Assembly: GCA_950097015.1 (NCBI GenBank)
Contig: CATNEN010000038.1
Coordinates: forward strand, 4,943,001-5,007,000
DNA: 64,000 bases
Direction: 5' to 3'
Source of the DNA: Macrostomum hystrix
Taxonomy: Eukaryota > Platyhelminthes > Macrostomidae
The stretch's first letter is position 1. The number at the start of each line of letters is the position of its first letter. The notes beneath the pieces were generated by a model. The model was not told the origin of the DNA and searched no databases. It saw only the letters and a program-made list of their open reading frames with translations. The translations under genes and the position numbers were made by a program. Positions 51,537 through 63,489 of this stretch are shown in pieces.

Positions 51537-54500
51537 ATGCGTGCAGCCCGCCAGCCGCCACCGCCACTGCCGCCGCTGTCTCTGCCGCTGCCGCCGCTGC
51601 TGCTGCTGCTGCTGCTATTGCTGCCTGTGCCATGCTGTGAGTTACTCGCGTATAGCTGGGGAGGGTTGCTCCTGATGGGGATTAAGTCCTCTGACAGCCT
51701 GTTGACCAGTGCTTGCTATAGTTCTATAGTTCTGAAAGCTGATTGACACATGCACTGTTGCCAGCCAAGAAAAATTTTGGATACCGCAAATTAAACTGCA
51801 GTGAATTTCATTGTCCATTCATGCTTTAAAAAAGTGCCTTGACTCAAAGAAAATGCGGAAACACTGATGAATTCAGATAAATCATGGCCTCTGTCCCTAC
51901 CCGTGTGAGTGCACCTGCCTACTCTCTCCCTACCTATCCATGCACCTGTCTAATCTCTCCCTACCCCTGTCCATGTACCTGTCTAATCTCTCCCTACCCC
52001 TGTCCATGCACCTGTCTAATCTCTCCCTACCCCTGTCCATGTACCTGTCTAATCTCTCCCTACCCCTGTCCATGCACCTGTCTAATCTCTCCCTACCCCT
52101 GTCCATGCACCTGTCTACTCTCTCCCTACCTGTCCATGCACCTGTCTACTCTCTCCCTACCTGTCCATGCACCTGTCTACTCTCTCCCTACCTATCCATG
52201 CACCTGTCTACTCTCTCCCTACCTGTCCATGCACCTGTCTACTCTCTCCCTACCTGTCCATGCACCTGTCTACTCTCTCCCTACCTGTCCATGCACCTGT
52301 CTACTCTCTCCCTACCCCTGTCCATGCACCTGTCTAATCTCTCCCTACCCCTGTCCATGCACCTGTCTACTCTCTCCCTACCTGTCCATGCACCTGTCTA
52401 CTCTCTCCCTACCTGTCCATGCACCTGTCTACTCTCTCCCTACCCCTGTCCATGCACCTGTCTACTCTCTCCCTACCTGTCCATGCACCTGTCTAATCTC
52501 TCCCTACCCCTGTCCATGCACCTGTCTACTCTCTCCCTACCCCTGTCCATGCACCTGTCTATTCTCTCCCTACCTGTCCATGCACCTGTCTACTCTCTCC
52601 CTACCTGTACATGCACCTGTCTACTCTCTCCCTACCTGTACATGCACCTGTCTACTCTCTCCCTACCTGTCCATGCACCTGTCTACTCTCTCCCTACCTG
52701 TACATGCACCTGTCTACTCTCTCCCTACCTGTACATGCACCTGTCTACTCTCTCCCTACCCCTGTACATGCACCTGTCTACTCTCTCCCTACCTGTCCAT
52801 GCACCTGTCTACTCTCTCCCTACCCCTGTACATGCACCTGTCTACTCTCTCCCTACCCCTGTCCATGCACCTGTCTCCTCACTCGATACCTCTGTTATCA
52901 CTGTAACTCATTAGAGCTAATTATTCATTTTAGCCTGGTGACATTGAGATCACTCAACAGTGTGTGTGTGTGTGTGGTGAGAGGCTTAGCTCAGTCTGTC
53001 AGCAGGCGCACCTTAACAATATTTTTGCACTCCTACATCTTCTCATTAACTCCCAACCTGAGCGCTGCACTGATTCCCGGCTTCAGACTAAACTTCAACA
53101 AGCAGATGTCGCCCCTTTTTTGATTAGAACAGGTGTCTGCCCCCGCCCTGTCTCCGTGGCTCCGCACGCTGATTCTAGCATTGTGCTCGTCTCCCTTCCA
53201 TCGCTGTGTCCTGTGTCCTGTGTCCTGTGTCCTGTGTTATCTCTTTCGTGACCGAGTGTGGCCTTACCAACACCCACCCCACACCTCACAAGCGTAAGGC
53301 GCAACAGGCCGCACAAACTAATGAGTTCTAGGCCAGCCGGGCATCAACTCGGCCTCATCCCTGTCTGCTCCTCTACACACTCCGAGTTCCCGTGCATTGC
53401 TGCTGTCCCATTCATTTCGAATCGTGAAACTGCTATGGAAAAGCCGGGAGATCCCGCCTAGCAACTCCCGGTGATTCAGTGGATTAGCCATGAGCACTAT
53501 ATGAGCAGACTACAATTTCAGTTTCCGTTCTCTGTTCGAAAAAAATACTCAAAAAGTAGCTGCAAGACTTGGCCAGCATTTCTCGCTACATAATTTAGCA
53601 AGCCAGGCCATCTACTAAGGTAGTAGCGAGGACTTGGCTTTTACTTTCTCCCGGTTAAAAAAACTGAGAATTGAATCTTTGGCTGGGATTTTTCTTCTGT
53701 CCTAATCCCTTGGGGACTCTTCCAAGTCGGCGGCAGAGTTTGGTGACTTATGGGTCCTCAGGTCGCTGCCGAGCGGTCGGATGATGAATGACCAGGCCTA
53801 GGCTGAGAAATGAGAATATGGAAATATGCCAGGACGATTTATGACTCAAACATTTTGTGCGGAGGGTCTCGATGGGATCTCGATGTGGGTGGGATCAGGG
53901 AACTTGGCCGAGGAAACACGCTGCTGAAGCTCAATAATTTCAACACTCGGGTACCTCACCCAAAAAACTGGTGTTTCATCCACTAGACAAGAAAACAGCA
54001 GCCCTGGGGTGGGGTCAGCGCACCTGCTCCCCATAAACACGGCCTGCCAGCACAGTTTCATGTCAATTCAAATGCAGAGTTATGAAGAGATCAACTAGGA
54101 AAGAGGGAAAAGGCCTCCTTTTGCTGGTTACGTAAGCACTGCTCAGCCTAAAAGCAGCTAGTTCGCCCCCTCAGGGTCAAGTTGGACATTGCCTCGTCAC
54201 CTCTGGTTTTCCTGGAAAGTGTCGACCATTTCGCCGGCCTGAATGGATGAAAAAATGTCGATCAAATTTCTTAACTAAGAATTTCATTCAGACGCAGGAG
54301 AGCAGGGCAGCGGCGATATGAGATTATATTGCTCGGGGGTCTGTTATGTTGGAGTGAAGCTGACAGGTTTAAGTAAATTGGGATTTTTCTGTAGTCTTCC
54401 ATATCCTAACATGTGAAATGTGATTTCAATGGGAATTGTGTGCTTAATCGAGTGCTGAATATGAGGATGATGATGGGATCGGCTGAGATCGATAGATCAT

Positions 54501-57500
54501 GAGACTTCAGGGTGAGGTCATGAGACATCAGGCTATGAGATTTTGAGACCTTAGAGTGAGATCATGACACTTAAAGTGTGGGATTTTGAGACTTCAGGGT
54601 GAGTTTATAAGACTTCATGGTGAGATCGTGAGACTTCGAAGTGAGATCATGAGACTTCAGGGTGAGATCATAAGACTTCAGGGTGAGATCATGAGACTTC
54701 GAAGTGAGATCATGAGACTTCAGGGTGAGATCATAAGACTTCATGGTGAGATCATGAGACTTCATGGTGAGGTCATGAGACTTCATGGTGAGGTCATGAG
54801 ACTTCAGGGTGAGATCACAAGGCTTCAGGTTGAGATCACAATGCTTCAGGGTGAGATCACAAGGCTTCAGGTTGAGATCACAATGCTTCAGGGTGAGAGG
54901 CTTCAGGGTGAGAGGCTTCAGGGTGAGAGGCTTCAGGGTGAGATCATGAGACTTCAGGGGGAGATCATGAGACTTCAGGGTGAGATCGTGAGACTTCATG
55001 ATGAGATCATGAGACTTCAGGGTGAGATCGTGAGACTTCATGATGAGATCATGAGACTTCAGGGTGAGATCGTGAGACTTCAGGGAGGGTTAAATGGACT
55101 TTAGCCTTGAGAAAACTTGCCTGAGACAAAGAGTTGTGAATAGTTTAGCACAGTCAGGTCTCATATGACGCAGCCTATACCAAAAATGAACTCAAGTTGA
55201 ATCCTGCAAGCAGTCATTGTTGATGTGAAACCTGGGTGGCGCTATTATCTGGCTTCGGACTCCTTGGCTAAACAGAGCGGGTGGGCGTGCAGAGACCAGA
55301 CCAGCGGACGAATTAACAGGCGGAAATTGGCCCCCGCTGAAAATCCCCGAGAGTTTTTTTACCTGCAGCGGCATCCCCTTCCCCCGCCTGCTCACAGACC
55401 CGCCCTGAGACTGAATGAGCTCAACGGACCAGGCCCGGATCTACTGGCTGCCCGCCATTGCGGCCATAAACTGCCCGGAATAATGGCGGACCAACCTCTC
55501 CCCCGCTGCAAAACTCCTACACTGAAGACCAGCCTGCCAGCCTGGCATTCATGGCCAATAGCCTATTTCCTATGTCTCAAGTTCGCATTCTGCCCTCCCG
55601 ACTCAAAGCACTTCCCCTCAGTACCTCACCCAGCCTACCGAATAGAGAGAAGCAAGTGCCCCCCCCCTGCTCAAGGATAGGAATCGATTTTCCTCAGGGC
55701 TGAGATTCGAACTCCTGACCTCTCTTAGCACTGGTCCCTCTCATTTTCTACCTCTCCATCTCTCTTCTTTCAACAGACTAACTAAGGTAGAATTCGTGTC
55801 GCTCCCTCCCCCCGACTCTCTCCCTGACTCTCCCCCTGATTTCCCCCCCCGACTCTCCCCTAAGTCTCCCCCTGACTCTCCCCTGACTCTCCCCCTGACT
55901 CTCCCCTAACTCTCCCCTGACTCTCCCCTGACTCTCCCCTGACTCTCCCCCTGACTCTCCCCTGACTCTCCCCCTGACTCTCCCCTAACTCTCCCCTGAC
56001 TCTCCCCTGACTCTCCCCTGACTCTCCCCCTGACTCTCCCCTGACTCTCCCCTGACTCTCCCCTGGAATCTCCCCTGGAATTTTAAAACCCCTTGAAACC
56101 CCCTATCTCTTCTTATTCCATCTTTCTATCTTATATATTTTCGTAATGTATTGAAACAGAATTTTACTGTTCAGTTACAATCTATGTCTTATAGACTTGC
56201 TGTTTCTCCAGTTTCTCTCAAATCTGTCTTTTTCGTCATGCAATTTACGGGGAACATGGCAAGGCCATAAATTGGAAAGTGGCTTAGCAAAAACTTGGCC
56301 GAGAGATTCCGGCTGCTTATCCCATCGCGTAGCAGTTAATCCGCGTCTCCAGTTAATTAATTATTGCGATAATCCCGGATAACTCTGCCATAGACAAGTA
56401 TTCCCGACTCCGTGATTTTGCCTTCCAAATCGAATCGCGAAAACTTTTTAAGGCCACTCTCGATGTGACACTGCTTTCACTCACTCTATCAGCTGCGCAG
56501 TTGTTGTCCCACATTTCTGCCGCGTGTGTCTCTGGGAGCAATTTGACGGCCCGCCTCCCGTCTCTTAGGCAGGAAGCGGTGCGCACGGCTGGCTGAAAAG
56601 CACCAAAGGAAGCTGGCTTAACAAAGATTGGATGAAGGATTTGAAAATAAGATGCGGCACTGTGGCGCCTGTAGCCTCAACTGCCTGCTTTTCTTTTCTC
56701 CTCGGTAGTTCTGACAGCCGACGCTCCATCAAGTTCTGGAAATTGGAAACTTTGCCAATTCAACCCCAGATCTTAATTTGAAATGGAAGGTCACATCACA
56801 GCTAGTCGGGTCACTTGGTAGAGGCATTTTGAGCTGGGCTCTGTGCTCAAGCAAAGATTTCTGTTGTTTCTTTTAGCCCGCAAAAGCAGTTTACTGAGGT
56901 GCTGATTGGCAATTTTTTTTTGGCTGAATTCTCAGCGACAGTCTGGAGTCTGGAGGTAACCAGGGTTGGCGACTTCCTCTCGTCTGATTACCCGCTTCAT
57001 TATCTAGGGAATTATCACCAGCCCCACAGCTTGCGGTGCCGCGATGAGCGATTCTATTTGGTTGCCCCCGTCTGGCCCCTCAATTTTATTTTCTGATCCA
57101 GATTTTGAGTCTGTCTGCTGGATCATGATGATCTGATTAACTGTTGCCATGCTGTCCAGTTTTATTCTGTCTCGTTTGACGGAAGGGTAGAAGGGACAGT
57201 AGAATAGGAAGGCAGATGGGATGGGAGGGGAGAAGAGAGGAGGGGAAAACAAAGAATGGAAGAAAGGAGGGGTGAGAACGAAGAGACAGGAAGAACGGAG
57301 AAGCCATGATAGATGATCATGGCTTCATAATCTTGAAGTTTTACAGCTGATCTTATTAGACAATTTCCCCCAAAAAGGCTTCATTATTTTTTGTTGTTTT
57401 GTGTTGCGCCTTGCAGACCCGCTGACCAGCGCCTGCTCGCCGCATCCATGCACGGACGCCAACCTGGATGGCCGCTTCACTCGCGAGGTCGGCGACTCCG

Positions 57501-57541
57501 TCACAATGCGCTGCCGGTTCGCCGGCCTGAGCCAGCAGAAT
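51537..57541 (+). CDS. Ig-like domain protein, first two coding exons only (gene continues to the right)
   Basis: Exon 1 (51537-51636) encodes MRAARQPPPPLPPLS and a leucine-rich signal peptide (nine consecutive Leu), ending CLPVPC at TGCT/GTGAGT in phase 1. Exon 2 (57417-57541, acceptor CGCCTTGCAG, phase 0 end) continues with YPLTSACSPHPCTDA, then GRFTREVGDSVTMRCRFAGL. The G-D-S-V-T-M-R-C pattern is the B-strand of an immunoglobulin-like domain with its first disulfide cysteine. Further exons with the partner W and C were not found before position 64000, so the gene is open at the right edge. The product is probably a secreted or cell-surface Ig-superfamily protein; ligand unknown. The 5.8-kb first intron and the following intron are mostly minisatellites. 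Confidence 0.65.
51905..52885. repeat. 31/34-bp minisatellite in intron 1 of the Ig-domain gene, about 30 copies
   Basis: Units begin CCATGCACCTGTCTACTCTC and end TCCCTACCTGT or TCCCTACCCCTGT, giving two unit lengths. CTAATCTC copies cluster at the left and GTACATGC copies at the right. ORFs through it are artefacts. Confidence 0.95.
52886..54494. other. Intron 1 of the Ig-domain gene, unique part
   Basis: Short (GT)n at about 52963-52977 and a CTGTGTC microrepeat at about 53205-53237. No exon recognised. Confidence 0.4.
54495..55088. repeat. 21-bp minisatellite in intron 1 of the Ig-domain gene, about 28 copies
   Basis: Units GAGATCATGAGACTTCAGGG plus T. A central block uses GATCACAAGGCTTCAGGTT and then a 15-bp version (GAGAGGCTTCAGGGT, three copies). 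Confidence 0.95.
55089..55799. other. Intron 1 of the Ig-domain gene, GC-richer part
   Basis: An open frame at 55225-55680 is proline-rich with no domain, lies inside the intron and lacks splice signals. I do not call it a gene. Confidence 0.4.
55800..56085. repeat. Pyrimidine-rich 11-12-bp repeat, about 25 copies
   Basis: Units CTGACTCTCCC or CTGACTCTCCCC, broken only by GA of CTGA. Strongly pyrimidine-biased on the plus strand, the opposite bias to the purine tract at 50104-50725. Confidence 0.95.
56086..57416. other. Intron 1 of the Ig-domain gene, end
   Basis: No repeats or exons recognised up to the acceptor at 57416. A purine-rich patch lies at 57180-57300. Confidence 0.4.
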
Positions 57542-57589
57542 GTGAGCTGAATTCATTCAGAAACTTCAGAAGCTAACTGCCAATCTGTC

Positions 57590-57810
57590 AATCATCTTTG
57601 TCAATCTCAGTTTGACGTCAATCTCAAGCAGTTTTACGTCAACCCCCCAGTTTAACGTCAATCTCACCCAGTTTTACGCCAGTCTCCCCCATATTTACGT
57701 CAATCTCACCTTGTTCTGCGTCAATCTAATCTAAACCAAAATCAATCTCCCCCATATTTACGTCAATCTCACCTTGTTCTACGTCAATCTCATCCAAACC
57801 TACATGAATC
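57590..57810. repeat. Degenerate minisatellite after exon 2 of the Ig-domain gene
   Basis: Six to eight worn units of about 20-30 bp with GTCAATCTCACC and TTTACGTCAATCTC. It starts about 50 bp after the exon 2 donor. Confidence 0.7.
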
Positions 57811-58654
57811 TCACTGCGTCAATGCAGAACCAGTCATCTGTGTTTTCTGTGTACCTCTAAACTGGAAAAAGCCACAACACTGTAAGCTGGATGGCATCAC
57901 TGAGTTCGGAACATCATTAATTAGATAATTTTGTGATTTCCGTTTGATTAAACATCATCGATTCGCCCGGTTTCATTATATAGGGCTCTGCAATGCCAGC
58001 TTTGCATTCTCGTATTTCCTGAGCTCATGCTCAGACCATTATCGGAGCCTTTATTAGTGGGGAAAGTGCGAGAAACTGGACAGTTTGTGCGTGCGTGTGC
58101 GTGTTATCCCTATTGATCGGAAACACTGAACAGGATCTAGCTGGGGAGATACCAATGATACAACATTTACAAGTGTCCTCATTGTACATAACTCATTGTA
58201 TCTAGCCTCCTTACCTGTCTTCATCTACCGATCTTCCTTTGAGAACTGCACTGTATTCCGCCGCCACCCGATGTCATATTTCACTCCAGGTTGCTGCTAG
58301 TTTAAAAGTTCCTCCAAGCCATTGTTCATCGGTAAATTGTCCCTCTTCCCATTTCTCGCAGTCTGCAAATTTATACTTCTGTTCGTGGACACTCTGCGGT
58401 CATAAAACTTCTGCACTATCTACTTCTCTGTCTCTCTCGTTCATCTCTGGTAGATTTTATTCCGATCTCTAACACCCCAGATTCCTATCTGCCAACAAGC
58501 CAGCGCATGTCATTTTATTACCTCTTAATCCAACCAAGAATGTTTTCTCCTCATAATAGCAAGGTGAGTTCTAGAGAGTCTAATTTATTAGCCCCCTGAG
58601 CTCGAACCCACGACCTTGACGGCCAACCTCGAAGGTACAGTAAGTACCGCGTGA
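57811..58654. other. Unique intronic sequence
   Basis: No exon recognised in this part of the presumed intron 2 of the Ig-domain gene. Confidence 0.35.
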
Positions 58655-60435
58655 GATTGATAAATAAATGGGTGAGATTGATGTAGAACTGAGTGAGATT
58701 TATGTATAACTGGGGGAGAGTGATGTAGAACTGGGGAGAGTGATGTAGAACTGGGGAGAGTGATGTAGAACTGAGTGAGATTTATGTAGAGCTGGGTGAG
58801 ATTGATGTAGAACTGAGTGAGATTTATGTAGAGCTGGGTGAGATTGATGTAGAACTGAGTGAGATTTATGTAGAGCTGGGTGAGATTGATGTAGAACTGA
58901 GTGAGATTTATGTAGAGCTGGGTGAGATTGATGTAGAACTGAGTGAGATTGGTGTATAACTGGAAAAGAGAGATGTAGAATAGGATACGATTGATGTAGA
59001 ACTGGGTGAGATATATGTAGAACTGGGTGAGATTGATGTAGAACTGAGTGAGATTTATGTAGAGCTGGGTGAGATTGATGTAGAACTGAGTGAGATTTAT
59101 GTAGAGCTGGGTGAGATTGATGTAGAACTGAGTGAGATTTATGTAGAGCTGGGTGAGATTGATGTAGAACTGAGTGAGATTTATGTAGAGCTGGGTGAGA
59201 TTGATGTAGAACTGAGTGAGATTGGTGTATAACTGGAAAAGAGAGATGTAGAATAGGATACGATTGATGTAGAACTGGGTGAGATATATGTAGAACTGGG
59301 TGAGATTGATGTAGAACTGGGGGAGATTGATGTAGAACTGGGTGAGATTGATGTAGAACTGAGTGAAATAGATGTAGAACTGAGTGAAATAGATGTAGAA
59401 CTGAGTGAAATAGATGTAGAACTGAGTGAGATATATGTAGAACTGGGTGAGATTTATGTAGAACTGGGGGAGATTGATGTAGAACTGGGGGAGAGTGATG
59501 TAGAACTGGGGGAGAGTGGTGTAGAACTGGGTGAGATTTATGTAGAACTGGGGGAGAGTGATGTAGAACTGAGTGAGATTTATGTAGAGCTGGGTGAGAT
59601 TGATGTAGAACTGAGTGAGATTTATGTAGAGCTGGGTGAGATTGATGTAGAACTGAGTGAGATTTATGTAGAGCTGGGTGAGATTGATGTAGAACTGAGT
59701 GAGATTGGTGTATAACTGGAAAAGAGAGATGTAGAATAGGATACGATTGATGTAGAACTGGGTGAGATATATGTAGAACTGGGTGAGATTGATGTAGAAC
59801 TGGGGGAGATTGATGTAGAACTGGGTGAGATTGATGTAGAACTGAGTGAAATAGTTGTAGAACTGAGTGAAATAGATGTAGAACTGAGTGAGATATATGT
59901 AGAACTGGGGGAGATTGATGTAGAACTTGGGGAGAGTGATGTAGAACTGGGGGAGAGAGATGTAGAACTGAGTGAGATTTATGTAGAACTGGGTGAGATT
60001 GATGTAGGACTGGGGGTGATTGATGTAGAACTGGGGGAGAGTGATGTAGAACTGAGTGAGATTTATGTAGAGCTGGGTGAGATTTATGTAGAACTGAGTG
60101 AGATTGATGTAGAACTGGGGGAGAGAGATGTAGAACTGAGTGAGATTTATGTAGAACTGGGTGAGATTGATGTAGGACTGGGGGTGAGTGATGTAGAACT
60201 GAGTGAGATTTATGTAGAGCTGGGTGAGATTTATGTAGAACTGAGTGAGATTGATGTAGAACTGGGGGTGAGAGATGTAGAACTGAGTGAGATTTATGTA
60301 GAACTGGGTGAGATTGATGTAGGACTGGGGGTGAGTGATGTAGAACTGAGTGAGATTTATGTAGAGCTGGGTGAGATTTATGTAGAACTGAGTGAGATTG
60401 ATGTAGAACTGGGGGTGATTGGTGTAGAATAGGAT
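58655..60435. repeat. 21-bp minisatellite, about 84 copies, with higher-order structure
   Basis: Units GAGATTGATGTAGAACTGAG plus T, with GAGATTTATGTAGAGCTGGG alternation. A longer block including GGTGTATAACTGGAAAAGAG and ATAGGATACGATTGATG recurs at about 58950, 59225 and 59706, so segments of roughly 275-480 bp have duplicated. The 21-bp period keeps frames open on the minus strand for over 600 codons; this is an artefact of unit length. Confidence 0.95.
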
Positions 60436-61128
60436 AAGATTCATGACCGCTCTGTTTGGCCATGAGTTTGATGATCTCAGGTTGTCCACGAACAGCACTA
60501 TAAATTTGCATACTGCGAGAAATGGGAAGGATATCAATGAATTACTCTGAAGATTCTTAATTTTATCAAATTCTATTCCACATTCCACACGTGGTACAAT
60601 CTTCTCTCTCTCATAGAAAACGGATTCTGAGTCAAAAGCAGAAACGGAAAAGGCAAATCAGAGTAAATGGAATTGCGTAATAAGGTCACGCGATGGACGA
60701 TATGAGTCCACTGTGTAAAAGGAGGACTGGCAATAGTGAGTCGTTTTATTTCGCATCTTTCGGCCGTTTCTTTTCATTAGTTAGTAACAACTGCCAACTG
60801 TAGGCACGCGCCACAAAATGGGTGAGTTCACCGTCCCCTATATTAAATGGCGTGTAGTTACTATACCTGTGCTCTGAGCCGGGTGAGTTGCCCTGGCTAT
60901 TAATTAATTCTTTTGCCTGCGTGCCTGCCTGGAAAAATGTAGGTACTGCCATGTGTTTGCAATGCTCACGCAACAAATAGACTGGGCTGCAGAGTGCATT
61001 GTGTTCGGGCGAACTAAAGGCATTGCTGCATGATTGCTGTTAGCAAGAATAATTCACACTATTATCCTCATTGCTTTTACAATTTGCGCAACAAATTTAT
61101 TGCCTGGATACCAAAAAATGATTTAGAG
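60436..61128. other. Unique intronic or intergenic sequence
   Basis: No exon, RNA gene or repeat recognised. Confidence 0.35.
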
Positions 61129-61350
61129 GGCGAGTGGCAGAGTGGTCTAATTCTCGCACCAAGGTCCCTAAGTTCAAATCCGCGGCGAGGCCACATTCAT
61201 TTGGGGCGCAGCCGCGGAGAGACGGCTTGGGGGCTTGTCGTGCAATTTACGCCATTGAGGGCCAACCTCCAAGGCACAGTCAGAGTACACACTGCCTGAC
61301 GATGAGAAAGTCAGGGCAGATGTACACACCTGTGTGAGAGTGTGCCTGGT
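61129..61350 (+). mobile_element. SINE-1 with intact tRNA-like head, 3'-truncated
   Basis: A box GAGTGGCAGAGTGGTCTAAT and B box AAGTTCAAATCCGCGGCGAG are the clearest in the window. The body and hairpin (CTGCCTGACGATGAGAAAGT, then CAGGGCAGATGTACAC) follow. The copy stops at GAGTGTGCCTG, where a minisatellite begins. Confidence 0.9.
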
Positions 61351-62545
61351 GAGATACTGAATGTTTTGAAGTAGGAACTGGTAAGACACAGAATTGAAGG
61401 TTTCATGAATAGGTGAGACACAGAATTGAAGGTTTCAAGAATAGGTGAGACACAGAATGGAAGGTTTCATGAATAGGTGAGACACAGAATTGAAGGTTTC
61501 ATGAATAGGTGAGACACAGAATTGAAGGTTTCATGAATAGGTGAGACACAGAATTGAAGGTTTCATGAATAGGTGAGGCATAGAATTGAAGGTTTCAGGA
61601 ATATGTGAGACACAGAATTGAAGGTTTCAGGAATATGTGAGACACAGAATTGAAGGTTTCAGGAATATGTGAGACACAGAATTGAAGGTTTCATGAATAG
61701 GTGAGACACAGAATTGAAGGTTTCAGGAATAGGTGAGGCACAGAATTGAAGGTTTCATGAATAGGTGAGACATAGAATTGAAGGTTTCATGAATAGGTGA
61801 GGCATAGAATTGAAGGTTTCAGGAATAGGTGAGACACAGAATTGAAGGTTTCAGGAATAGGTGAGACACAGAATTGAAGGTTTCAGGAATAGGTGAGGCA
61901 CAGAATTGAAGGTTTCAGGAATATGTGAGACACAGAATTGAAGGTTTCATGAATATGTGAGACACAGAATTGAAGGTTTCAGGAATAGGTGAGACATATA
62001 GAATTGAAGGTTTCATGAATAGGTGAGGCATAGAATTGAAGGTTTCAGGAATAGGTGAGACACAGAATTGAAGGTTTCAGGAATAGGTGAGACACAGAAT
62101 TGAAGGTTTCAGGAATAGGTGAGACATATAGAATTGAAGGTTTCATGAATAGGTGAGGCATAGAATTGAAGGTTTCAGGAATAGGTGAGACACAGAATTG
62201 AAGGTTTCAGGAATAGGTGAGACACAGAATTGAAGGTTTCAGGAATAGGTGAGGCACAGAATTGAAGGTTTCAGGAATATGTGAGACACAGAATTGAAGG
62301 TTTCAGGAATAGGTGAGGCACAGAATTGAAGGTTTCAGGAATAGGTGAGGCACAGAATTGAAGGTTTCAGGAATATGTGAGACACAGAATTGAAGGTTTC
62401 AGGAATAGGTGAGACACAGAATTGAAGGTTTCAGGAATAGGTGAGGCACAGAATTGAAGGTTTCAGGAATAGGTGAGGCATAGAATTGAAGGTTTCAGGA
62501 ATATGTGAGACACATAACTAAATATTTCAGGAATAGGTGAGAAAA
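61350..62545. repeat. 32-bp minisatellite, about 37 copies
   Basis: Units begin GAATTGAAGGTTTCAGGAAT and end AGGTGAGACACA, with CATGAATA, ATATGTGAG and GGTGAGGCA variants. It abuts the truncated SINE-1 on its left. Confidence 0.95.
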
Positions 62546-63169
62546 TGATCTAATGCAAACGGAATAGTAATAAATTAGTGAACCAAGCCACACGCATCAT
62601 AAATTTTAAGCAGAAAGTTTTCTCTTCAGTTGGAAAAAAATGTGAACGAGTTGGAAAGGTCGACAATATTCTGACCTAGCCTGACCATGTCACAGTCAGT
62701 TTCACAGCCTGTTGACTCCACACCCTTTCAATTCTTGTTCTGTCTGCCTTAGTCGGCCTTGGTGTCTCTTTTGTTTGATTTTGTCTCCAGCCGGACGGGA
62801 TCACAATGTCTTCCTGAAGATTACGCAATAGTCTGACAGGCTTTATGGGGACTAACGCCCCTTTTCTTGGGAATGGAAAATGGTCTTAGGGGGACAGTTG
62901 CTGCGACTGGCAAAGTGTTGAACCTCTGCCAGCTCTGACTCAAGGTCAGCCACTTTCTCTGTCACTGCTCAGTTCTTTGATTTTGCCTGACAGCACAGCC
63001 ATCTGTCGCAAAGTTTTCTTCAGTTCTGCAGGCCGCACAGGCTTGCATTTCGTGCATCTAATTGTTTGAATAACGGCAACTTAGGCTCTTGGCACAGCCG
63101 AAATAGCACGAAAGCCAGATAAACAAAGTTGGATTTAACTACTGACCTACATGACCAGTAGGTTAACAA
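62546..63169. other. Unique sequence
   Basis: No gene recognised. Confidence 0.35.
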
Positions 63170-63480
63170 TGCAGTGCTGCAGGATCCGCAGCCAGCGAGG
63201 AGGCATTTCTGCCCATTCAACTGACTCCTGAGCACACAGATGCCGTATGCAGTCATTCGCTCACACAGGTGTGTACATTTGCCCTGAACTTCTCATCGTC
63301 AGGCAGTGTACACTGTGCCTTGAAGGTCGTCCTTCAAGGGCGTAAATTGCACGACAAGCCCTTCAAGCCTTCTCTCCACGGCTGCGCCCCAACTAAATAT
63401 GACGTTGCAGCGGAATCGAGCTCAGGGACCTTGGTGCGAGAGGCAAATGCTTTAACCGCTCTGCCACTCACCCCCAACAC
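63170..63480 (-). mobile_element. SINE-1, near full length
   Basis: Read on the minus strand: GGGGGTGAGTGGCAGAGCGG (A box), GAGCTCGATTCCGCTGCAAC (damaged B box), body, hairpin, GT-rich part, and the tail near GGCTGCGGATCCTGCAGCAC. Confidence 0.9.
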
Positions 63481-63489
63481 TGCGTTCAG

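Noticed and set aside
51884-52914. Overlapping 324-340-codon ORFs with CTCLLSPY-type repeats
   Set aside because: They are array-derived frames in intron 1 of the Ig-domain gene, with no independent coding signal.
55225-55680. 151-codon proline-rich ORF as a gene
   Set aside because: No domain, signal peptide or splice context; it lies within intron 1 of the Ig-domain gene and is probably a GC-rich chance frame.
58588-60588. 666-codon minus-strand ORF with a seven-residue repeat (LTQFYIN-type)
   Set aside because: It is a direct product of the 21-bp period, lies in the presumed intron of the Ig-domain gene, has equally long frames beside it, and shows no start or splice evidence.
61129-61210. 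A functional tRNA gene (good A and B boxes)
   Set aside because: The anticodon arm and acceptor stem do not pair properly, and the sequence continues into the SINE-1 body shared by seven other copies.
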